From Photobacterium kagoshimensis (GTDB lineage Bacteria; Pseudomonadota; Gammaproteobacteria; Enterobacterales; Vibrionaceae), in NCBI RefSeq assembly GCF_050337045.1, contig NZ_JAKJSO010000012.1, positions 248,001 through 312,000 on the forward strand: a DNA stretch of 64,000 bases. The letters run 5' to 3'. The notes beneath the pieces were generated by a model. It was not told the origin of the DNA. It saw only the letters and a program-made list of their open reading frames with translations, and ran no database searches. Positions 43,708 through 53,170 of this stretch are shown one piece after another. Positions within the stretch are counted from its first letter, which is position 1, and each line of letters opens with the position of its first letter. Both the position numbers and the translations under genes were made by a program.

Positions 43708-44073
43708 CTACGGTGTCAGATTAATGTTGTGCCAATTTTCCGAATAAAACCATAATGCCAGTGCGGTAAAGCCCAGTACCATCAAGAGTGTTAATCCCCA
43801 AATGAAACGGCCACTTCGTGGTGTGAGTTCTTTTTCACATTGATGACAAGCACTAATAAAGCCTTTCTTATCATCAAGCTTATAACCTTCTTCATGAACG
43901 GTTTTGTTTCTTACCGAAGCAATGAAGCGTAGCTTGGGAATAATTTCATGAGGTAGTCGTTCTTCACAGCTAGTAATTAACTGATGTAAGCCCTTACCCT
44001 CCGCATGATAATGCTCACGCAGCAAGTGCTCGATACGCCGTGTCTTTGTCACGACCATTTCGATATTGGCCAT
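43708..44073 (-). CDS. Membrane-anchored DUF4145/HEPN-like protein
   Basis: A 121-residue protein. Residues 10-80 are helical and contain a HEPN-type R-x4-H motif (Arg55-His60 in SVRNKTVHEEGY), preceded by the helix RRIEHLLREHYHAEGKGLHQL. The pattern resembles DUF4145 proteins, part of the HEPN superfamily that includes RNases. A C-terminal membrane helix (about 89-109) anchors it, leaving the HEPN part cytosolic. No antitoxin partner (MNT type) is adjacent. Family placement is by motif only, and catalytic activity is unproven. Confidence 0.7.
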   Translation of the reverse strand: MANIEMVVTKTRRIEHLLREHYHAEGKGLHQLITSCEERLPHEIIPKLRFIASVRNKTVHEEGYKLDDKKGFISACHQCEKELTPRSGRFIWGLTLLMVLGFTALALWFYSENWHNINLTP

Positions 44074-44343
44074 AGGCTATCTCCCTTCTATCAATACAAT
44101 CCCCATCAGTAGCCTAGATAATAAAAGCAGTAATGATGTGTTGCATGCCTTCCTTTACATTACTGGCTCGTTAACGCAATGCAATCTTTGTTTTACGTAA
44201 AGCCAAAAAAGTCCGCTAATGCTCACAATGCGCTGTGTATCCGGAGTGAAAACCCTAACGGGATCACGCTTTATCAGATCGACCGTAGCCTTTACACCTA
44301 AAATGACGGTCAATACAGACAGACACTGTTCAAGGAGCCCCCC

Positions 44344-44676
44344 ATGCCATTTTGGATTCCACTTACCTTGCTAGCTGCTCTCGCTATGGCTATCTCTTAT
44401 TTTCTTTATGCTTATCGTCGCCACAGCCTTGGCCTTGACGCTCCCGAGAAGACCGTCGCGGTTTGTGTGCTCGACAAACAAAGCAACCCGATCATAGGCG
44501 CACAGCCTGGAGAGGATAATGAAGAGTATTGGATTTATGTCGAGCCTCTTAATGGCGGGCCTAAGCGCGAGTTTATGGTCGGCATCCACTATTACCAGGC
44601 ACTTACCCCGGGCGATCAGGGCACAATGACCTACCGTGGCCGACAGTTTTTACATTTTGCTTTGCAGCGAGATTAA
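44344..44676 (+). CDS. yhhM: DUF2500 protein YhhM
   Basis: A 110-residue protein with an N-terminal membrane helix (about 4-24) and a soluble domain. The C-terminal half (YYQALTPGDQGTMTYRGRQFLHFA) matches the DUF2500 signature of E. coli YhhM. Function is unknown. E. coli has yhhM next to yhhL and yhhN; here it is separated from them by the genes above. Confidence 0.85.
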   Translation: MPFWIPLTLLAALAMAISYFLYAYRRHSLGLDAPEKTVAVCVLDKQSNPIIGAQPGEDNEEYWIYVEPLNGGPKREFMVGIHYYQALTPGDQGTMTYRGRQFLHFALQRD

Positions 44677-44689
44677 ACCTAGGGGCTGA

Positions 44690-45706
44690 TTACGGAACGA
44701 GCCAAGCCGTCACTTTGTACTTTGCCAGTAAGTAGCTGCTCATAAGCGCAAGTCCACCACAGACCACGGTCCAAAACGGGATCATCACCAGCGGTGATCC
44801 CCAATACCAATCAAACGCCCGCACTGGCCACAAAAACAACGGATGCAATAAATACACCCCTAAACTATAACGGCTCACAAAAGCGATACTCTGCTGCGCT
44901 TTTCCTGTCAGCTTGTCACCATAATATTGGCAAAGCGAAAAAATCATCGCGGCAATCAAGGCGGTATTCACTGTCTTGTAAGATAGCCAACGGCCAACAG
45001 TGTATTCATCGACAGCAAAACTCATGCTGAGCACGCTATAGCTTGTCGCCACCAGCATAACGATACCCAGCCCAATCAACCAACGCCGCGCCGGCCATTG
45101 GTAGTGAAACAAACAATACCCCAGCAGTAAGTAACCGCTGTATAGCACCAACTGCTGGCTCCAAGGCCCGTCAATTTTAAACAGAAATAGGGTCGTGATA
45201 GTCAACCACAGCACCGTCATCGCAATAACTGCCGTGCGATCAGCGTGCTGAACCGCCCAACGAAAGAAGGGGATCACCAAATATAATGGGATGAAATAAT
45301 AGAAGAAGCCCAGATGGTAGTAGGTTTCGTGAAATGGCAAATCAAGTAACGTTTGCCAGGCAAGCTCACTGTCAAATCCACTCAAGGTCACCCCAGATAG
45401 CCATGCATAAAACGCAGACCACACCAGAAAGGGCACCAATACTTTCCCTAGCCGTCTTTGAAGATAATAATCCAATGCGAAGTCACGCTTATCGCTCAGC
45501 ATCAATGCCCCTGTGATCATAATGAAAACAGGCACTGCCCAGCGACTAATACTGTTAAATCCTATCGCTATAGCCCAATCGGTATTCGCGATACTGCCTA
45601 ACTGATCGCGGTAAGGTCCAAGTACGTGAATCACCACCACGGCAATCGCCGCTACACAACGCAACAAGTCGAAGAAATAAATTTTTTGACGCAATGTGCA
45701 CCCCAC
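44690..45706 (-). CDS. Acyltransferase 3 family membrane protein
   Basis: A 338-residue, ten-span O-acyltransferase. The active-site histidine is probably in AVVVIHVLGPYRD (helix 1), with the family Arg in FDLLRCVAAIAVV and the SRWAVPVFIMITGALMLS motif. It resembles E. coli WecH (YiaH), which acetylates enterobacterial common antigen, but no polysaccharide genes are nearby, so the substrate is not known. It ends 13 bases from the convergent yhhM. Confidence 0.85.
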   Translation of the reverse strand: MGCTLRQKIYFFDLLRCVAAIAVVVIHVLGPYRDQLGSIANTDWAIAIGFNSISRWAVPVFIMITGALMLSDKRDFALDYYLQRRLGKVLVPFLVWSAFYAWLSGVTLSGFDSELAWQTLLDLPFHETYYHLGFFYYFIPLYLVIPFFRWAVQHADRTAVIAMTVLWLTITTLFLFKIDGPWSQQLVLYSGYLLLGYCLFHYQWPARRWLIGLGIVMLVATSYSVLSMSFAVDEYTVGRWLSYKTVNTALIAAMIFSLCQYYGDKLTGKAQQSIAFVSRYSLGVYLLHPLFLWPVRAFDWYWGSPLVMIPFWTVVCGGLALMSSYLLAKYKVTAWLVP

Positions 45707-46185
45707 CCACCCTCGCTACTACCTATCTTTTGTAGCACAGCCAAGCGGGATCATTAACGACAACACCGCTCATTTTAAGCAAATTGACAGCATTTTAACT
45801 AAATACGGCAATTTGCATCGGTTAGCCAGACAATATCATGTAAAAAATATGTGACAAAACCATTCTTTTTCACTGGCTGTTTCCATCTCAAATAACCTTA
45901 ACACCAATCCGCGACTGTGAAAGTCTTCGCATTAACTATCAATCAACCACTTAGTAAAGCATTAAAATGCAACACCACACACAACAACGAAGCGCATTTA
46001 CGCTCGGTGCTTGCTTAAAAAAACAGCTGAACGCTCCAGCTTGTTAACAAAAAACCGACATTTATGCGACAGTTGAAACATTTTGAAATAGTTTCCTCTT
46101 GTTCATAGCATTAACAATAGCGTAACCTTTCGCACATAAAGATGTTCCCATTGATGGGATTAAAACCAAAAGGAAGAGGACTTAC
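45707..46185. other. Intergenic region upstream of the AbgT transporter
   Basis: An AT-rich gap of 479 bases between divergent genes; it must hold both promoters. A small hairpin TCCCAT/ATGGGA (46146-46160) lies just before the ribosome site GGAAGAGGA of the downstream gene. I see no gene or clear operator. Confidence 0.5.
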
Positions 46186-47784
46186 ATGCATTCATCTGCT
46201 TCACAACAGGCCCCTAAAGCGCCTAAAAAGAATCTTTTTACCCGCTTTCTCGACACCGTTGAGTGGCTAGGTAACTTACTGCCTCACCCAATCACCCTTT
46301 TTGCTATGTTTTGTGTCGCTATTTTAGTGGCCTCTGGGATTGCTGGTTATTTCGAAGTTTCCGTTGTCGACCCTCGCCCTGAAGGCGCAGCGGGTCGTGC
46401 TGCTGACGGTATGATCCACGTTGTTAGCTTATTTAACGCCGAAGGCTTGCAGCTTATCGTGGCAAATCTTGTGAAAAACTTTACCGGCTTTGCACCTTTA
46501 GGCACGGTACTGGTGGCGATGCTGGGTGTGGCGATTGCTGAGCACTCTGGCTTACTATCATCTGCAATGCGTGGCTTAGTCATGGGCGCATCGCGCCGTA
46601 TGGTAACCTTGGTAGTGGTATTTGCAGGTATCATCTCAAATACAGCCTCTGAGCTAGGTTATGTGGTACTGATCCCACTGGCGGCAATGCTGTTCCACTC
46701 ACTAGGGCGTCACCCTCTGGCGGGTTTAGCGGCGGCGTTTGCTGGTGTCTCTGGTGGTTACAGCGCTAACTTACTCCTGGGTACGGTTGATCCTCTGCTT
46801 TCAGGTATTACTGAAACTGCGGCACAAATGATCGATCCTAACTATACCGTCGGTCCCGAAGTAAACTGGTACTTCATGTTTGCATCAACATTCGCTATTA
46901 CCATCATGGGTGCGTTTGTGACTGAAAAAATCGTGGAACCAAAACTGGGTAAATACAACCCTGACGATGCCGCTGAAGACTTGTCTGGCGACAAGATGGG
47001 AAAACTGACCGACCTAGAGAAAAAAGGCCTTCGTTTAGCGGGTATCGCAGCTTTAGTGGTAGCGGGTTTGCTAGCACTGACCATTGTTCCTGCTGATGGC
47101 ATTTTACGTCACCCAACCACAGGTTTAGTGGCAGGCTCCCCCTTCCTTAAAGGGATTGTTGCCTTTATCTTTGTGTTCTTCGCGGTGCCTGGCTTTGTTT
47201 ACGGTAAAGTTGTTGGCACCATGAAGAGCGATCGCGATGTGATTGAGGCGATGTCTAAATCCATGTCATCGATGGGCATGTATATCGTATTGGTGTTCTT
47301 TGCCGCACAATTTGTGGCGTTCTTTAAGTGGACTAACTTCGGTCAGGTATTCGCCGTCGGTGGGGCCGACTTCCTGCAATCTATTGGTCTAACCGGTCCT
47401 GCGCTATTCTTCGCTTTCATTCTGATGTGTGGTTTCATCAACCTAATGATCGGTTCTGCATCGGCGCAATGGGCAGTAACTGCACCTATCTTCATCCCGA
47501 TGTTGATGCTAGTTGGTTACGCACCAGAAACCATTCAAGCGGCTTACCGTATTGGTGATTCCGTTACCAATATCATCACGCCGATGATGAGCTACTTCGG
47601 GATGATCCTGGCTGTCGCCTCGCGTTACCAGAAGAATCTGGGACTAGGTACACTGATTTCAACCATGCTGCCTTACTCTATTGTATTTGTGATTGGTTGG
47701 AGCATCATGTTCTACGTGTGGGTATTTGTACTTGGTATTCCAGTTGGTCCTGGTGCAGCTACCTACTACAACGTGGGTGGCTAA
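46186..47784 (+). CDS. AbgT family transporter
   Basis: A 532-residue inner-membrane transporter of the AbgT family (p-aminobenzoyl-glutamate import in E. coli; sulfonamide/PABA export in MtrF and YdaH). Signatures include VEWLGNLLPHPITLFAMF, NTASELGYVVLIPLAAMLFHSLGRHPLAG, GGYSANLLLGTVDPLLSGIT and GSASAQWAVTAPIFIPML. A GGAAGAGGA ribosome site precedes the ATG. No abgAB hydrolase genes are adjacent, so the direction and substrate are open. Confidence 0.9.
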   Translation: MHSSASQQAPKAPKKNLFTRFLDTVEWLGNLLPHPITLFAMFCVAILVASGIAGYFEVSVVDPRPEGAAGRAADGMIHVVSLFNAEGLQLIVANLVKNFTGFAPLGTVLVAMLGVAIAEHSGLLSSAMRGLVMGASRRMVTLVVVFAGIISNTASELGYVVLIPLAAMLFHSLGRHPLAGLAAAFAGVSGGYSANLLLGTVDPLLSGITETAAQMIDPNYTVGPEVNWYFMFASTFAITIMGAFVTEKIVEPKLGKYNPDDAAEDLSGDKMGKLTDLEKKGLRLAGIAALVVAGLLALTIVPADGILRHPTTGLVAGSPFLKGIVAFIFVFFAVPGFVYGKVVGTMKSDRDVIEAMSKSMSSMGMYIVLVFFAAQFVAFFKWTNFGQVFAVGGADFLQSIGLTGPALFFAFILMCGFINLMIGSASAQWAVTAPIFIPMLMLVGYAPETIQAAYRIGDSVTNIITPMMSYFGMILAVASRYQKNLGLGTLISTMLPYSIVFVIGWSIMFYVWVFVLGIPVGPGAATYYNVGG

Positions 47785-47876
47785 TGCCTCTGTCGCTAGC
47801 ACCTAAGTGGATAGCGCCTAAGCGAATAGCAGGATAAATTCCGCCTTATCCTTAAGCCGTTCACTTTAATGAATAC

Positions 47877-47905
47877 AAACGCCGAGCCTTGTTCGGCGTT
47901 TTTAT
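47877..47905. terminator. Terminator after the AbgT gene
   Basis: Stem CGCCGA/TCGGCG with a 7-base loop, then T5-A-T5. It lies between convergent genes. Confidence 0.88.
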
Positions 47906-47916
47906 TTTTAGCGCGG

Positions 47917-48804
47917 TTAACGTAATGACACCGCCACCAGCCCCCCACACACTAACATCGCCCCCACTACCCGTGGACGGTATGACGGCTCTTTCAATAG
48001 CCAAACCCCTAATCCAACCCCAATAGGAATACTTAACTGACGCAACGCCACGATATAGCTCACGTTATCCGTTAAGGTCATCGCCCACAGCACCAGCCCA
48101 TACGTTCCCCCCATCATGATCCCAGTGAGCAAAGCAATGTGCCAATCTTGCCATACAGCTGCGAACGCTTTGCGCCCAGACTTAGATAAATTAAACACAC
48201 TCAGCCAGCTGCCCGTTACCAAAAACTGGGCACCTAAATAAAACATTGCGATCAACCATGACGGTAAACCTGTTACCGCTAAGATCGCCAAGGCTGTGTT
48301 ATCAAGCACTGAATAGCCCGCCGTACCTATCGCCGCAACCAGTGCCCACAAGCACCCTAACTGGGTATAGGCTCGCCAATGCCAGTGTCGAAAAGAGACT
48401 AAAGGCACCAATAAACACCCCGCCGTGACCACGACCATCCCCCACCACACCGATAGGGGTAGCGACTGACCAAGTAGCGCGGTTACCACCGCAACCATCA
48501 AGACAGGTAAGGCGCGAGCGATCGGATACACCACGCCAACATCCGCTTGCTGGTAGGCCAACGCCAAAGACGCCATATACACCATTTGGCAAAAACCACT
48601 GATCAGCAGTAACCACCAAAACGATGCTGGCAGCGATACGGGTAAAGTCAGGACATACCCCAACACAGGCAATAGCAAACTACCCGCACCGAGGCTGGCG
48701 AGGCAAAAAAAAGCCGGCGTCGGGGTACGCGACTTACCCAATAAATTCCAACTGGCATGAATGATGGCAGACACCACCACTAAGGCAAAAGCGAAGATAG
48801 ACAC
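47917..48804 (-). CDS. EamA/DMT family transporter
   Basis: A 295-residue, ten-span drug/metabolite transporter. The first EamA repeat contains IIHASWNLLGKSR and the second begins after about residue 145. The start taken is GTG 48804, because AAGGA lies 5 bases before it; an ATG eight codons upstream has no such site. The C-terminal half includes YIVALRQLSIPIGVGLGVWLLKE, typical of the family. The substrate is unknown. Confidence 0.82.
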   Translation of the reverse strand: MSIFAFALVVVSAIIHASWNLLGKSRTPTPAFFCLASLGAGSLLLPVLGYVLTLPVSLPASFWWLLLISGFCQMVYMASLALAYQQADVGVVYPIARALPVLMVAVVTALLGQSLPLSVWWGMVVVTAGCLLVPLVSFRHWHWRAYTQLGCLWALVAAIGTAGYSVLDNTALAILAVTGLPSWLIAMFYLGAQFLVTGSWLSVFNLSKSGRKAFAAVWQDWHIALLTGIMMGGTYGLVLWAMTLTDNVSYIVALRQLSIPIGVGLGVWLLKEPSYRPRVVGAMLVCGGLVAVSLR

Positions 48805-49026
48805 AGTATTCCTTGTATGATCCCTCATCACACAGCCAGTTTGCTCTCACAGGCAGCATGAAAATGGTCTAATCCAAAAGGAAGAGTGTAAAGAAAAGTC
48901 GAACAAGATAATTTAGCGCGCAGCGGGTTTCACAAAAAATTCACCCTCATGGCTAGGCGCGATGAAGGTTTGAATACCAAGGTTTGCGCACTACAGCCGC
49001 CTCCCTGAGACAGCTATCCCCTGGTA

Positions 49027-50265
49027 CTATTTGATATTGAGCATATTTTCAGACCATTGCGATGCCTGCTGGTAACTGCGGGTCACCAAAGTTTCGGCAA
49101 TCCCCAGTTGTTCGCAATACTCACTCACTTGAAGCCAGTTCGCTTGATCGTACGCTTCTAGCAGTGCCAAGGTATGGCCTAAGCGTCCTTTATGATGCAA
49201 GAGGGCGGCTTCCACATCATCTTGCAGCGGTAACACTTTCACCAACTGATCGAGCGATGTATCCAACAAAGCATCCAACAACGAAAACATCCCCACCAAA
49301 AAGGCTTGGTGCGCTTGTTCACGGGTACCACTGCCCGCCGCCAAAGATTCGCACATCCGTGCCCGTTGCAGTGACATCAAATACAGTTCGCGGGGTTTAT
49401 CTAGGGCAGCATGCGCGGTCGCAACCACGCCAACAAAAAGACGGATCTTATCTTCGCCTAAATACACCAAGGCTTGGCGAAATGAGCTGATCGGTTCAAC
49501 AGTACGGTTAGAGGCCGCATTGACATAACGCAGTAATAAATACGACAAGGATACATCGCTGGTAATGATCTGCTCGATCCGCTTGAAATCAACGGGGTCA
49601 CGGCAAATCTCTTGCAGTAATAATACGGTCGCCACTTTTTCAGGTTCAACTTGGCGATTTTTAAGCAGCTCAGGCTTACAAAAGTAGTACCCCTGAAAGA
49701 AATGAAAACCCGCAGCCAACGCCGTATCGTATTCCTGTTTGGTTTCAACTTTCTCGGCCAAAAATTTCAAACGTCGAGAGCCATATTGGCTCACAAACTC
49801 ACACGCTTGTTCTATGCCAAGTTTCATCAAATCCAGCTTGATGATCCGCACATACGGTAAAAACCGTTGCCAGGCGGGTGACATCTCAAAATCATCTAAC
49901 GCAATAATATAACCACGCTGATATAAGAGTTTTATCGCCGAAAAAAGCGCATCGTTGGGTTGGCAGGTTTCTAACACCTCGACCACGATTTCACGTTTAG
50001 GCAATAACAAGGGTAAGAGTTGCAGTAGGCTTTCTTGCGGGAAGTTAATAAAGGTGCGTTGCCCTGAGGTTGCTTTGTTATCGCCCACCGCCATGTAGTT
50101 TTCTACTAGCAGACGGCTAGTGGCTTTATTCGCTTCAATCGCTGGAAACGCATTACTCTCGCCATCACGAAACAGTAATTCATAGCCAACCGTACGCTGC
50201 TGTCGATTAAATATCGGCTGACGCGCAACATAAGAATACATGGCTTGAGCATTACTTGATTTCAT
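49027..50265 (-). CDS. EAL-HDOD signalling protein (YuxH type)
   Basis: A 412-residue cytoplasmic protein with an N-terminal EAL domain and a C-terminal HDOD domain (about 200-400). EAL positions read: ELLFR at 29-33 for EALxR, FINF (N74), EVLE (96-99), DDFE at 124-127 in place of DDFG, KLD (K143), AEKVE in place of AEGVE, and QGY (Q186). Most metal ligands are kept while the glycines of two loops are lost, so c-di-GMP hydrolysis is uncertain. Such proteins in vibrios affect motility. It is 30 bases downstream of rhtB. Confidence 0.88.
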   Translation of the reverse strand: MKSSNAQAMYSYVARQPIFNRQQRTVGYELLFRDGESNAFPAIEANKATSRLLVENYMAVGDNKATSGQRTFINFPQESLLQLLPLLLPKREIVVEVLETCQPNDALFSAIKLLYQRGYIIALDDFEMSPAWQRFLPYVRIIKLDLMKLGIEQACEFVSQYGSRRLKFLAEKVETKQEYDTALAAGFHFFQGYYFCKPELLKNRQVEPEKVATVLLLQEICRDPVDFKRIEQIITSDVSLSYLLLRYVNAASNRTVEPISSFRQALVYLGEDKIRLFVGVVATAHAALDKPRELYLMSLQRARMCESLAAGSGTREQAHQAFLVGMFSLLDALLDTSLDQLVKVLPLQDDVEAALLHHKGRLGHTLALLEAYDQANWLQVSEYCEQLGIAETLVTRSYQQASQWSENMLNIK

Positions 50266-50295
50266 GATGCACCAGAGTTAAAAGAAAGGTTCGTT

Positions 50296-50913
50296 TTAGG
50301 CACGAGCTGACGCCAACAATGCCCCACAACCGATAAACATCGAGCCGAAGACACGGTTAAGTGCACCCATAATACGCGCAGAGCGGATATAAGCCGATAG
50401 CCGTGATGCTAACGTGACATAACCCAACATGACGCACATATCGACCACCACCGTTGTTACACCCAATATCAATAATTGTGGCAACTGCGGCGCAGAAGGC
50501 TGGATAAATTGTGGGAATAATGCCACTAAAAACACAATACTCTTAGGATTGGTCAGATTCACCAGCACGGCTTGGCGGAATAAACGTTTACCCGAAACAG
50601 TGGCCCGCTGGGGGTTAATATCGAAAGCTGCACGCTCGCGCCACTTTTGCACCCCTAACACAATCAGGTAGACCACTCCAACCCACTTAATAACCGTAAA
50701 TGCAGTGGCTGACTGGGACACTAAAGCACCAAGCCCCACCCCAACCAATACAATGTGGCAGGTTAATCCCACCTGCAAACCCATGATGGATGCCAGCGAT
50801 TTACGAAAGCCGTAGACCATGCCATTACTGATAGAATTAACCGTTCCTGACCCTGGTGCAAAGCTGAAAACAATCGCGGTCGCCAGATAAGCTAACCAAA
50901 TATCAATACTCAC
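50296..50913 (-). CDS. rhtB: Homoserine/threonine exporter family protein RhtB (LysE type)
   Basis: A 205-residue six-span amino-acid exporter. It matches E. coli RhtB (206) closely: SFAPGSGTVNSISNG, LQVGLTCHIVLVGVGLGALVSQS and LVNLTNPKSIVFLVALFPQFI. GTG 50913 is the start, with CAGGAG 6 bases upstream; longer frames have no ribosome site. It diverges from pldB; rhtB, pldB and yigL are also neighbours in E. coli. Confidence 0.92.
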   Translation of the reverse strand: MSIDIWLAYLATAIVFSFAPGSGTVNSISNGMVYGFRKSLASIMGLQVGLTCHIVLVGVGLGALVSQSATAFTVIKWVGVVYLIVLGVQKWRERAAFDINPQRATVSGKRLFRQAVLVNLTNPKSIVFLVALFPQFIQPSAPQLPQLLILGVTTVVVDMCVMLGYVTLASRLSAYIRSARIMGALNRVFGSMFIGCGALLASARA

Positions 50914-51165
50914 TATATACTCCTGTAATACGGCTCGCTTATACGCGTTCAGCAACCATCTAAGCTATCAATATTGCCGTTAGTTAACAGCAGAATAGAT
51001 TTGAAAGCAACTAGCACCCTTTTATTCGCTGATCTTCAGTTTAGGTTATAATGACATCTAATTATTAAGCGACCATATCCGTCGTATACTTTAGAGGGTG
51101 TAATCCTTTTAGGCTGACAGCACCCAGTTAACTCAGTTTCCCTATCCCTCACTTTGAGAGCCAGA

Positions 51166-52167
51166 ATGACAGCACAACCTCCACATTTTTATGATTTTTC
51201 ACTCGAACCTCACTTTGCAAACACCATGCAAGGGCCCGTTGCTGATCTGTGGCAACAACGAGAAGAAGGCGAACTCAAAGGGGTTGACGATCTTAATATC
51301 GGTTGGATGAGTTTAACCAAGCCAAGCCATGACAAAGTCATTGTCATGATCAATGGTCGTGTCGAAAGTTACTGGAAATACCAAGAGCTGTTTTACGACC
51401 TATTCCAACAAGGCTATGACATTTTTGCCCTCGATCATCGCGGCCAAGGCGTGTCTGATCGCTTAGTCGACGATACCGAGCTAGGCCATGTCGAAGAGTT
51501 CTCGCACTACGTGACAGATTTTACCACCTTCATTGATACCGTGGTTGCCCCGCGCAACTACCAGCAACATTACATGCTGGCACACTCCATGGGTGGCACG
51601 GTAGGCACCCTGTTTTTAGAACAGCGCCCCGATTTTTTCGATAGTGCAGTATTAAGTGCCCCGATGCACGGCATCAACTTAACTCAATGGATGAAACCGA
51701 TCGCTTCACCGTTTGCTCGTGTGGTTGAACAACTGCAAAGCCAACCTAACTATGCGCCAGGCCAAGTACCTTATTACCCTAAACCTTTCTTAGATAATAA
51801 ACTGACCCAAAGTGAAGTCCGTTATCAGTGGTTTCGTGATCTCTATGAACACAAGCCAGAGCTGAAAATTGGCGGGCCTAGTGCGCGTTGGGTATGGCAA
51901 GGCATGGCGGCGGCAAAAAAATGTATTCAGAACGCCTATCAGATCAAAGTACCGGTTCTATTACTTCAAGGTAGCGATGACACCGTGGTGGATAACTCTG
52001 CCCATGCTATTTTCCAACGCGCGATGAAACAATCGGGGGGCGATTGTGAAATCAAAGTGATTCACGGTGCTCGCCATGAATTACTGTTCGAACAAGACAA
52101 ATACCGTACCCCAGTATTAGCCGCGGCTTTTAACCATTTCAAAAAAGCGGAAACCGAGTCGCAATAA
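51166..52167 (+). CDS. pldB: Lysophospholipase L2
   Basis: An alpha/beta hydrolase of 333 residues (E. coli PldB 340) that removes the acyl chain of lysophospholipids at the inner membrane. The nucleophile is in LAHSMGG, the early motif VIVMINGRVESYWKYQEL fits the family, and ALDHRGQG.SDR precedes it. Candidate acid and base are in GSDDTVVDN and GARHELLFE. ATG 51166 is preferred to a TTG four codons earlier. yigL follows. Confidence 0.93.
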   Translation: MTAQPPHFYDFSLEPHFANTMQGPVADLWQQREEGELKGVDDLNIGWMSLTKPSHDKVIVMINGRVESYWKYQELFYDLFQQGYDIFALDHRGQGVSDRLVDDTELGHVEEFSHYVTDFTTFIDTVVAPRNYQQHYMLAHSMGGTVGTLFLEQRPDFFDSAVLSAPMHGINLTQWMKPIASPFARVVEQLQSQPNYAPGQVPYYPKPFLDNKLTQSEVRYQWFRDLYEHKPELKIGGPSARWVWQGMAAAKKCIQNAYQIKVPVLLLQGSDDTVVDNSAHAIFQRAMKQSGGDCEIKVIHGARHELLFEQDKYRTPVLAAAFNHFKKAETESQ

Positions 52168-52214
52168 ATTAGCCTCTTTTTCTTCCGCAAAAGTAGTTTA
52201 GAATCGATCCCACT

Positions 52215-52238
52215 CTCGTCAGCGCTTGTGCTGACGAG
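52215..52238 (+). other. Leader hairpin before yigL
   Basis: A perfect 9-bp stem CTCGTCAGC/GCTGACGAG with a 6-base loop, ending 21 bases before the yigL ATG. No T-run follows, so it is a leader structure or end-protecting hairpin for pldB rather than a terminator. Confidence 0.6.
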
Positions 52239-52259
52239 TCGCTCATAGTGGGAATGTTC

Positions 52260-53057
52260 ATGTACAAGATTGTTGCTTCAGATCTCGATGGCACCTTATT
52301 AACACCGGATCACAAACTCGCCCCTTACACCAAAGACGTGTTAAAACGCCTTCATCATGAAGGGCGTGATTTTATTTTCGCAACCGGCCGCCATCACATT
52401 GATGTGGCAGGCATGCGTGAAGAATTAGGTATTCCGGCATACATGATCACCTCTAATGGCGCACGCGTACATAACTGCAAAGGTGAAGCGATTTTCAAGC
52501 AAGATGTCACCGCTGAAGTGGTGGCGGGAGTGATCGCGATGGCAAAAGCCGATCCTGAGCTAAAAATTCACATCTACCAAAACGATCAATGGTTACTGAA
52601 TGCGGAAGATGAAAAACTGCGAGATTTTCACGACACTTTCACTTACCAACTATTCGATGTTGAGAACCCACCACTCGATGGGATCGCAAAAGTCTTCTTT
52701 ACCCGTGATGATCAAGACCATGAAAAACTAGTGGCGTGGGAAGATAAATTCAACGCTGCATTTGGCGACAAAGCGAACATCGCGTTCTCAACGCCTTGGT
52801 GCTTAGAAGTGATGGATGCCAATGTCTCAAAAGGCCATGCACTTGAAGCGGTTGCCAAAGAAAAAGGCTTAACCTTGGCAGACTGTATTGCATTTGGCGA
52901 CGGCATGAACGATGCCGAAATGCTGTCGATGGCAGGCAAAGGCTTAGTCATGGGCACAGCACACGAAAAAGTAAAACGTGCCCTGCCAAACAATGAAGTG
53001 ATCGGCTCATGCGAACATGAAGCGGTTGCCCATTACTTGATTGAAAACGTGCTGTAA
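52260..53057 (+). CDS. yigL: HAD-type sugar-phosphate phosphatase YigL
   Basis: A Cof-type HAD phosphatase of 265 residues (E. coli YigL 266), active on pyridoxal phosphate and sugar phosphates. Motif I is SDLDGTLLTPDH, motif II TSNGARVHN, motif III the Lys in SKGHALEAVA, motif IV FGDGMNDAEML. ATG 52260 aligns with the E. coli start MY-VASDLDG and has GGGA 6 bases upstream; GTG 52248 and ATG 52254 are alternatives. Confidence 0.94.
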   Translation: MYKIVASDLDGTLLTPDHKLAPYTKDVLKRLHHEGRDFIFATGRHHIDVAGMREELGIPAYMITSNGARVHNCKGEAIFKQDVTAEVVAGVIAMAKADPELKIHIYQNDQWLLNAEDEKLRDFHDTFTYQLFDVENPPLDGIAKVFFTRDDQDHEKLVAWEDKFNAAFGDKANIAFSTPWCLEVMDANVSKGHALEAVAKEKGLTLADCIAFGDGMNDAEMLSMAGKGLVMGTAHEKVKRALPNNEVIGSCEHEAVAHYLIENVL

Positions 53058-53081
53058 TTCAATCAACACCGCCCAAGGAAT

Positions 53082-53116
53082 AACGACTTTAGATGCTTGC
53101 ACTAAAGTCGTTTTTG
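53082..53116. terminator. yigL terminator
   Basis: An 11-bp perfect stem AACGACTTTAG/CTAAAGTCGTT with a 9-base loop, followed by T3-G-T3. The converging EVE gene may share it. Confidence 0.85.
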
Positions 53117-53170
53117 TTTCTCCCCAAACAAAGCCGTTTCATTGCAGCATTCGCGCACTGTGCTCTCGCC

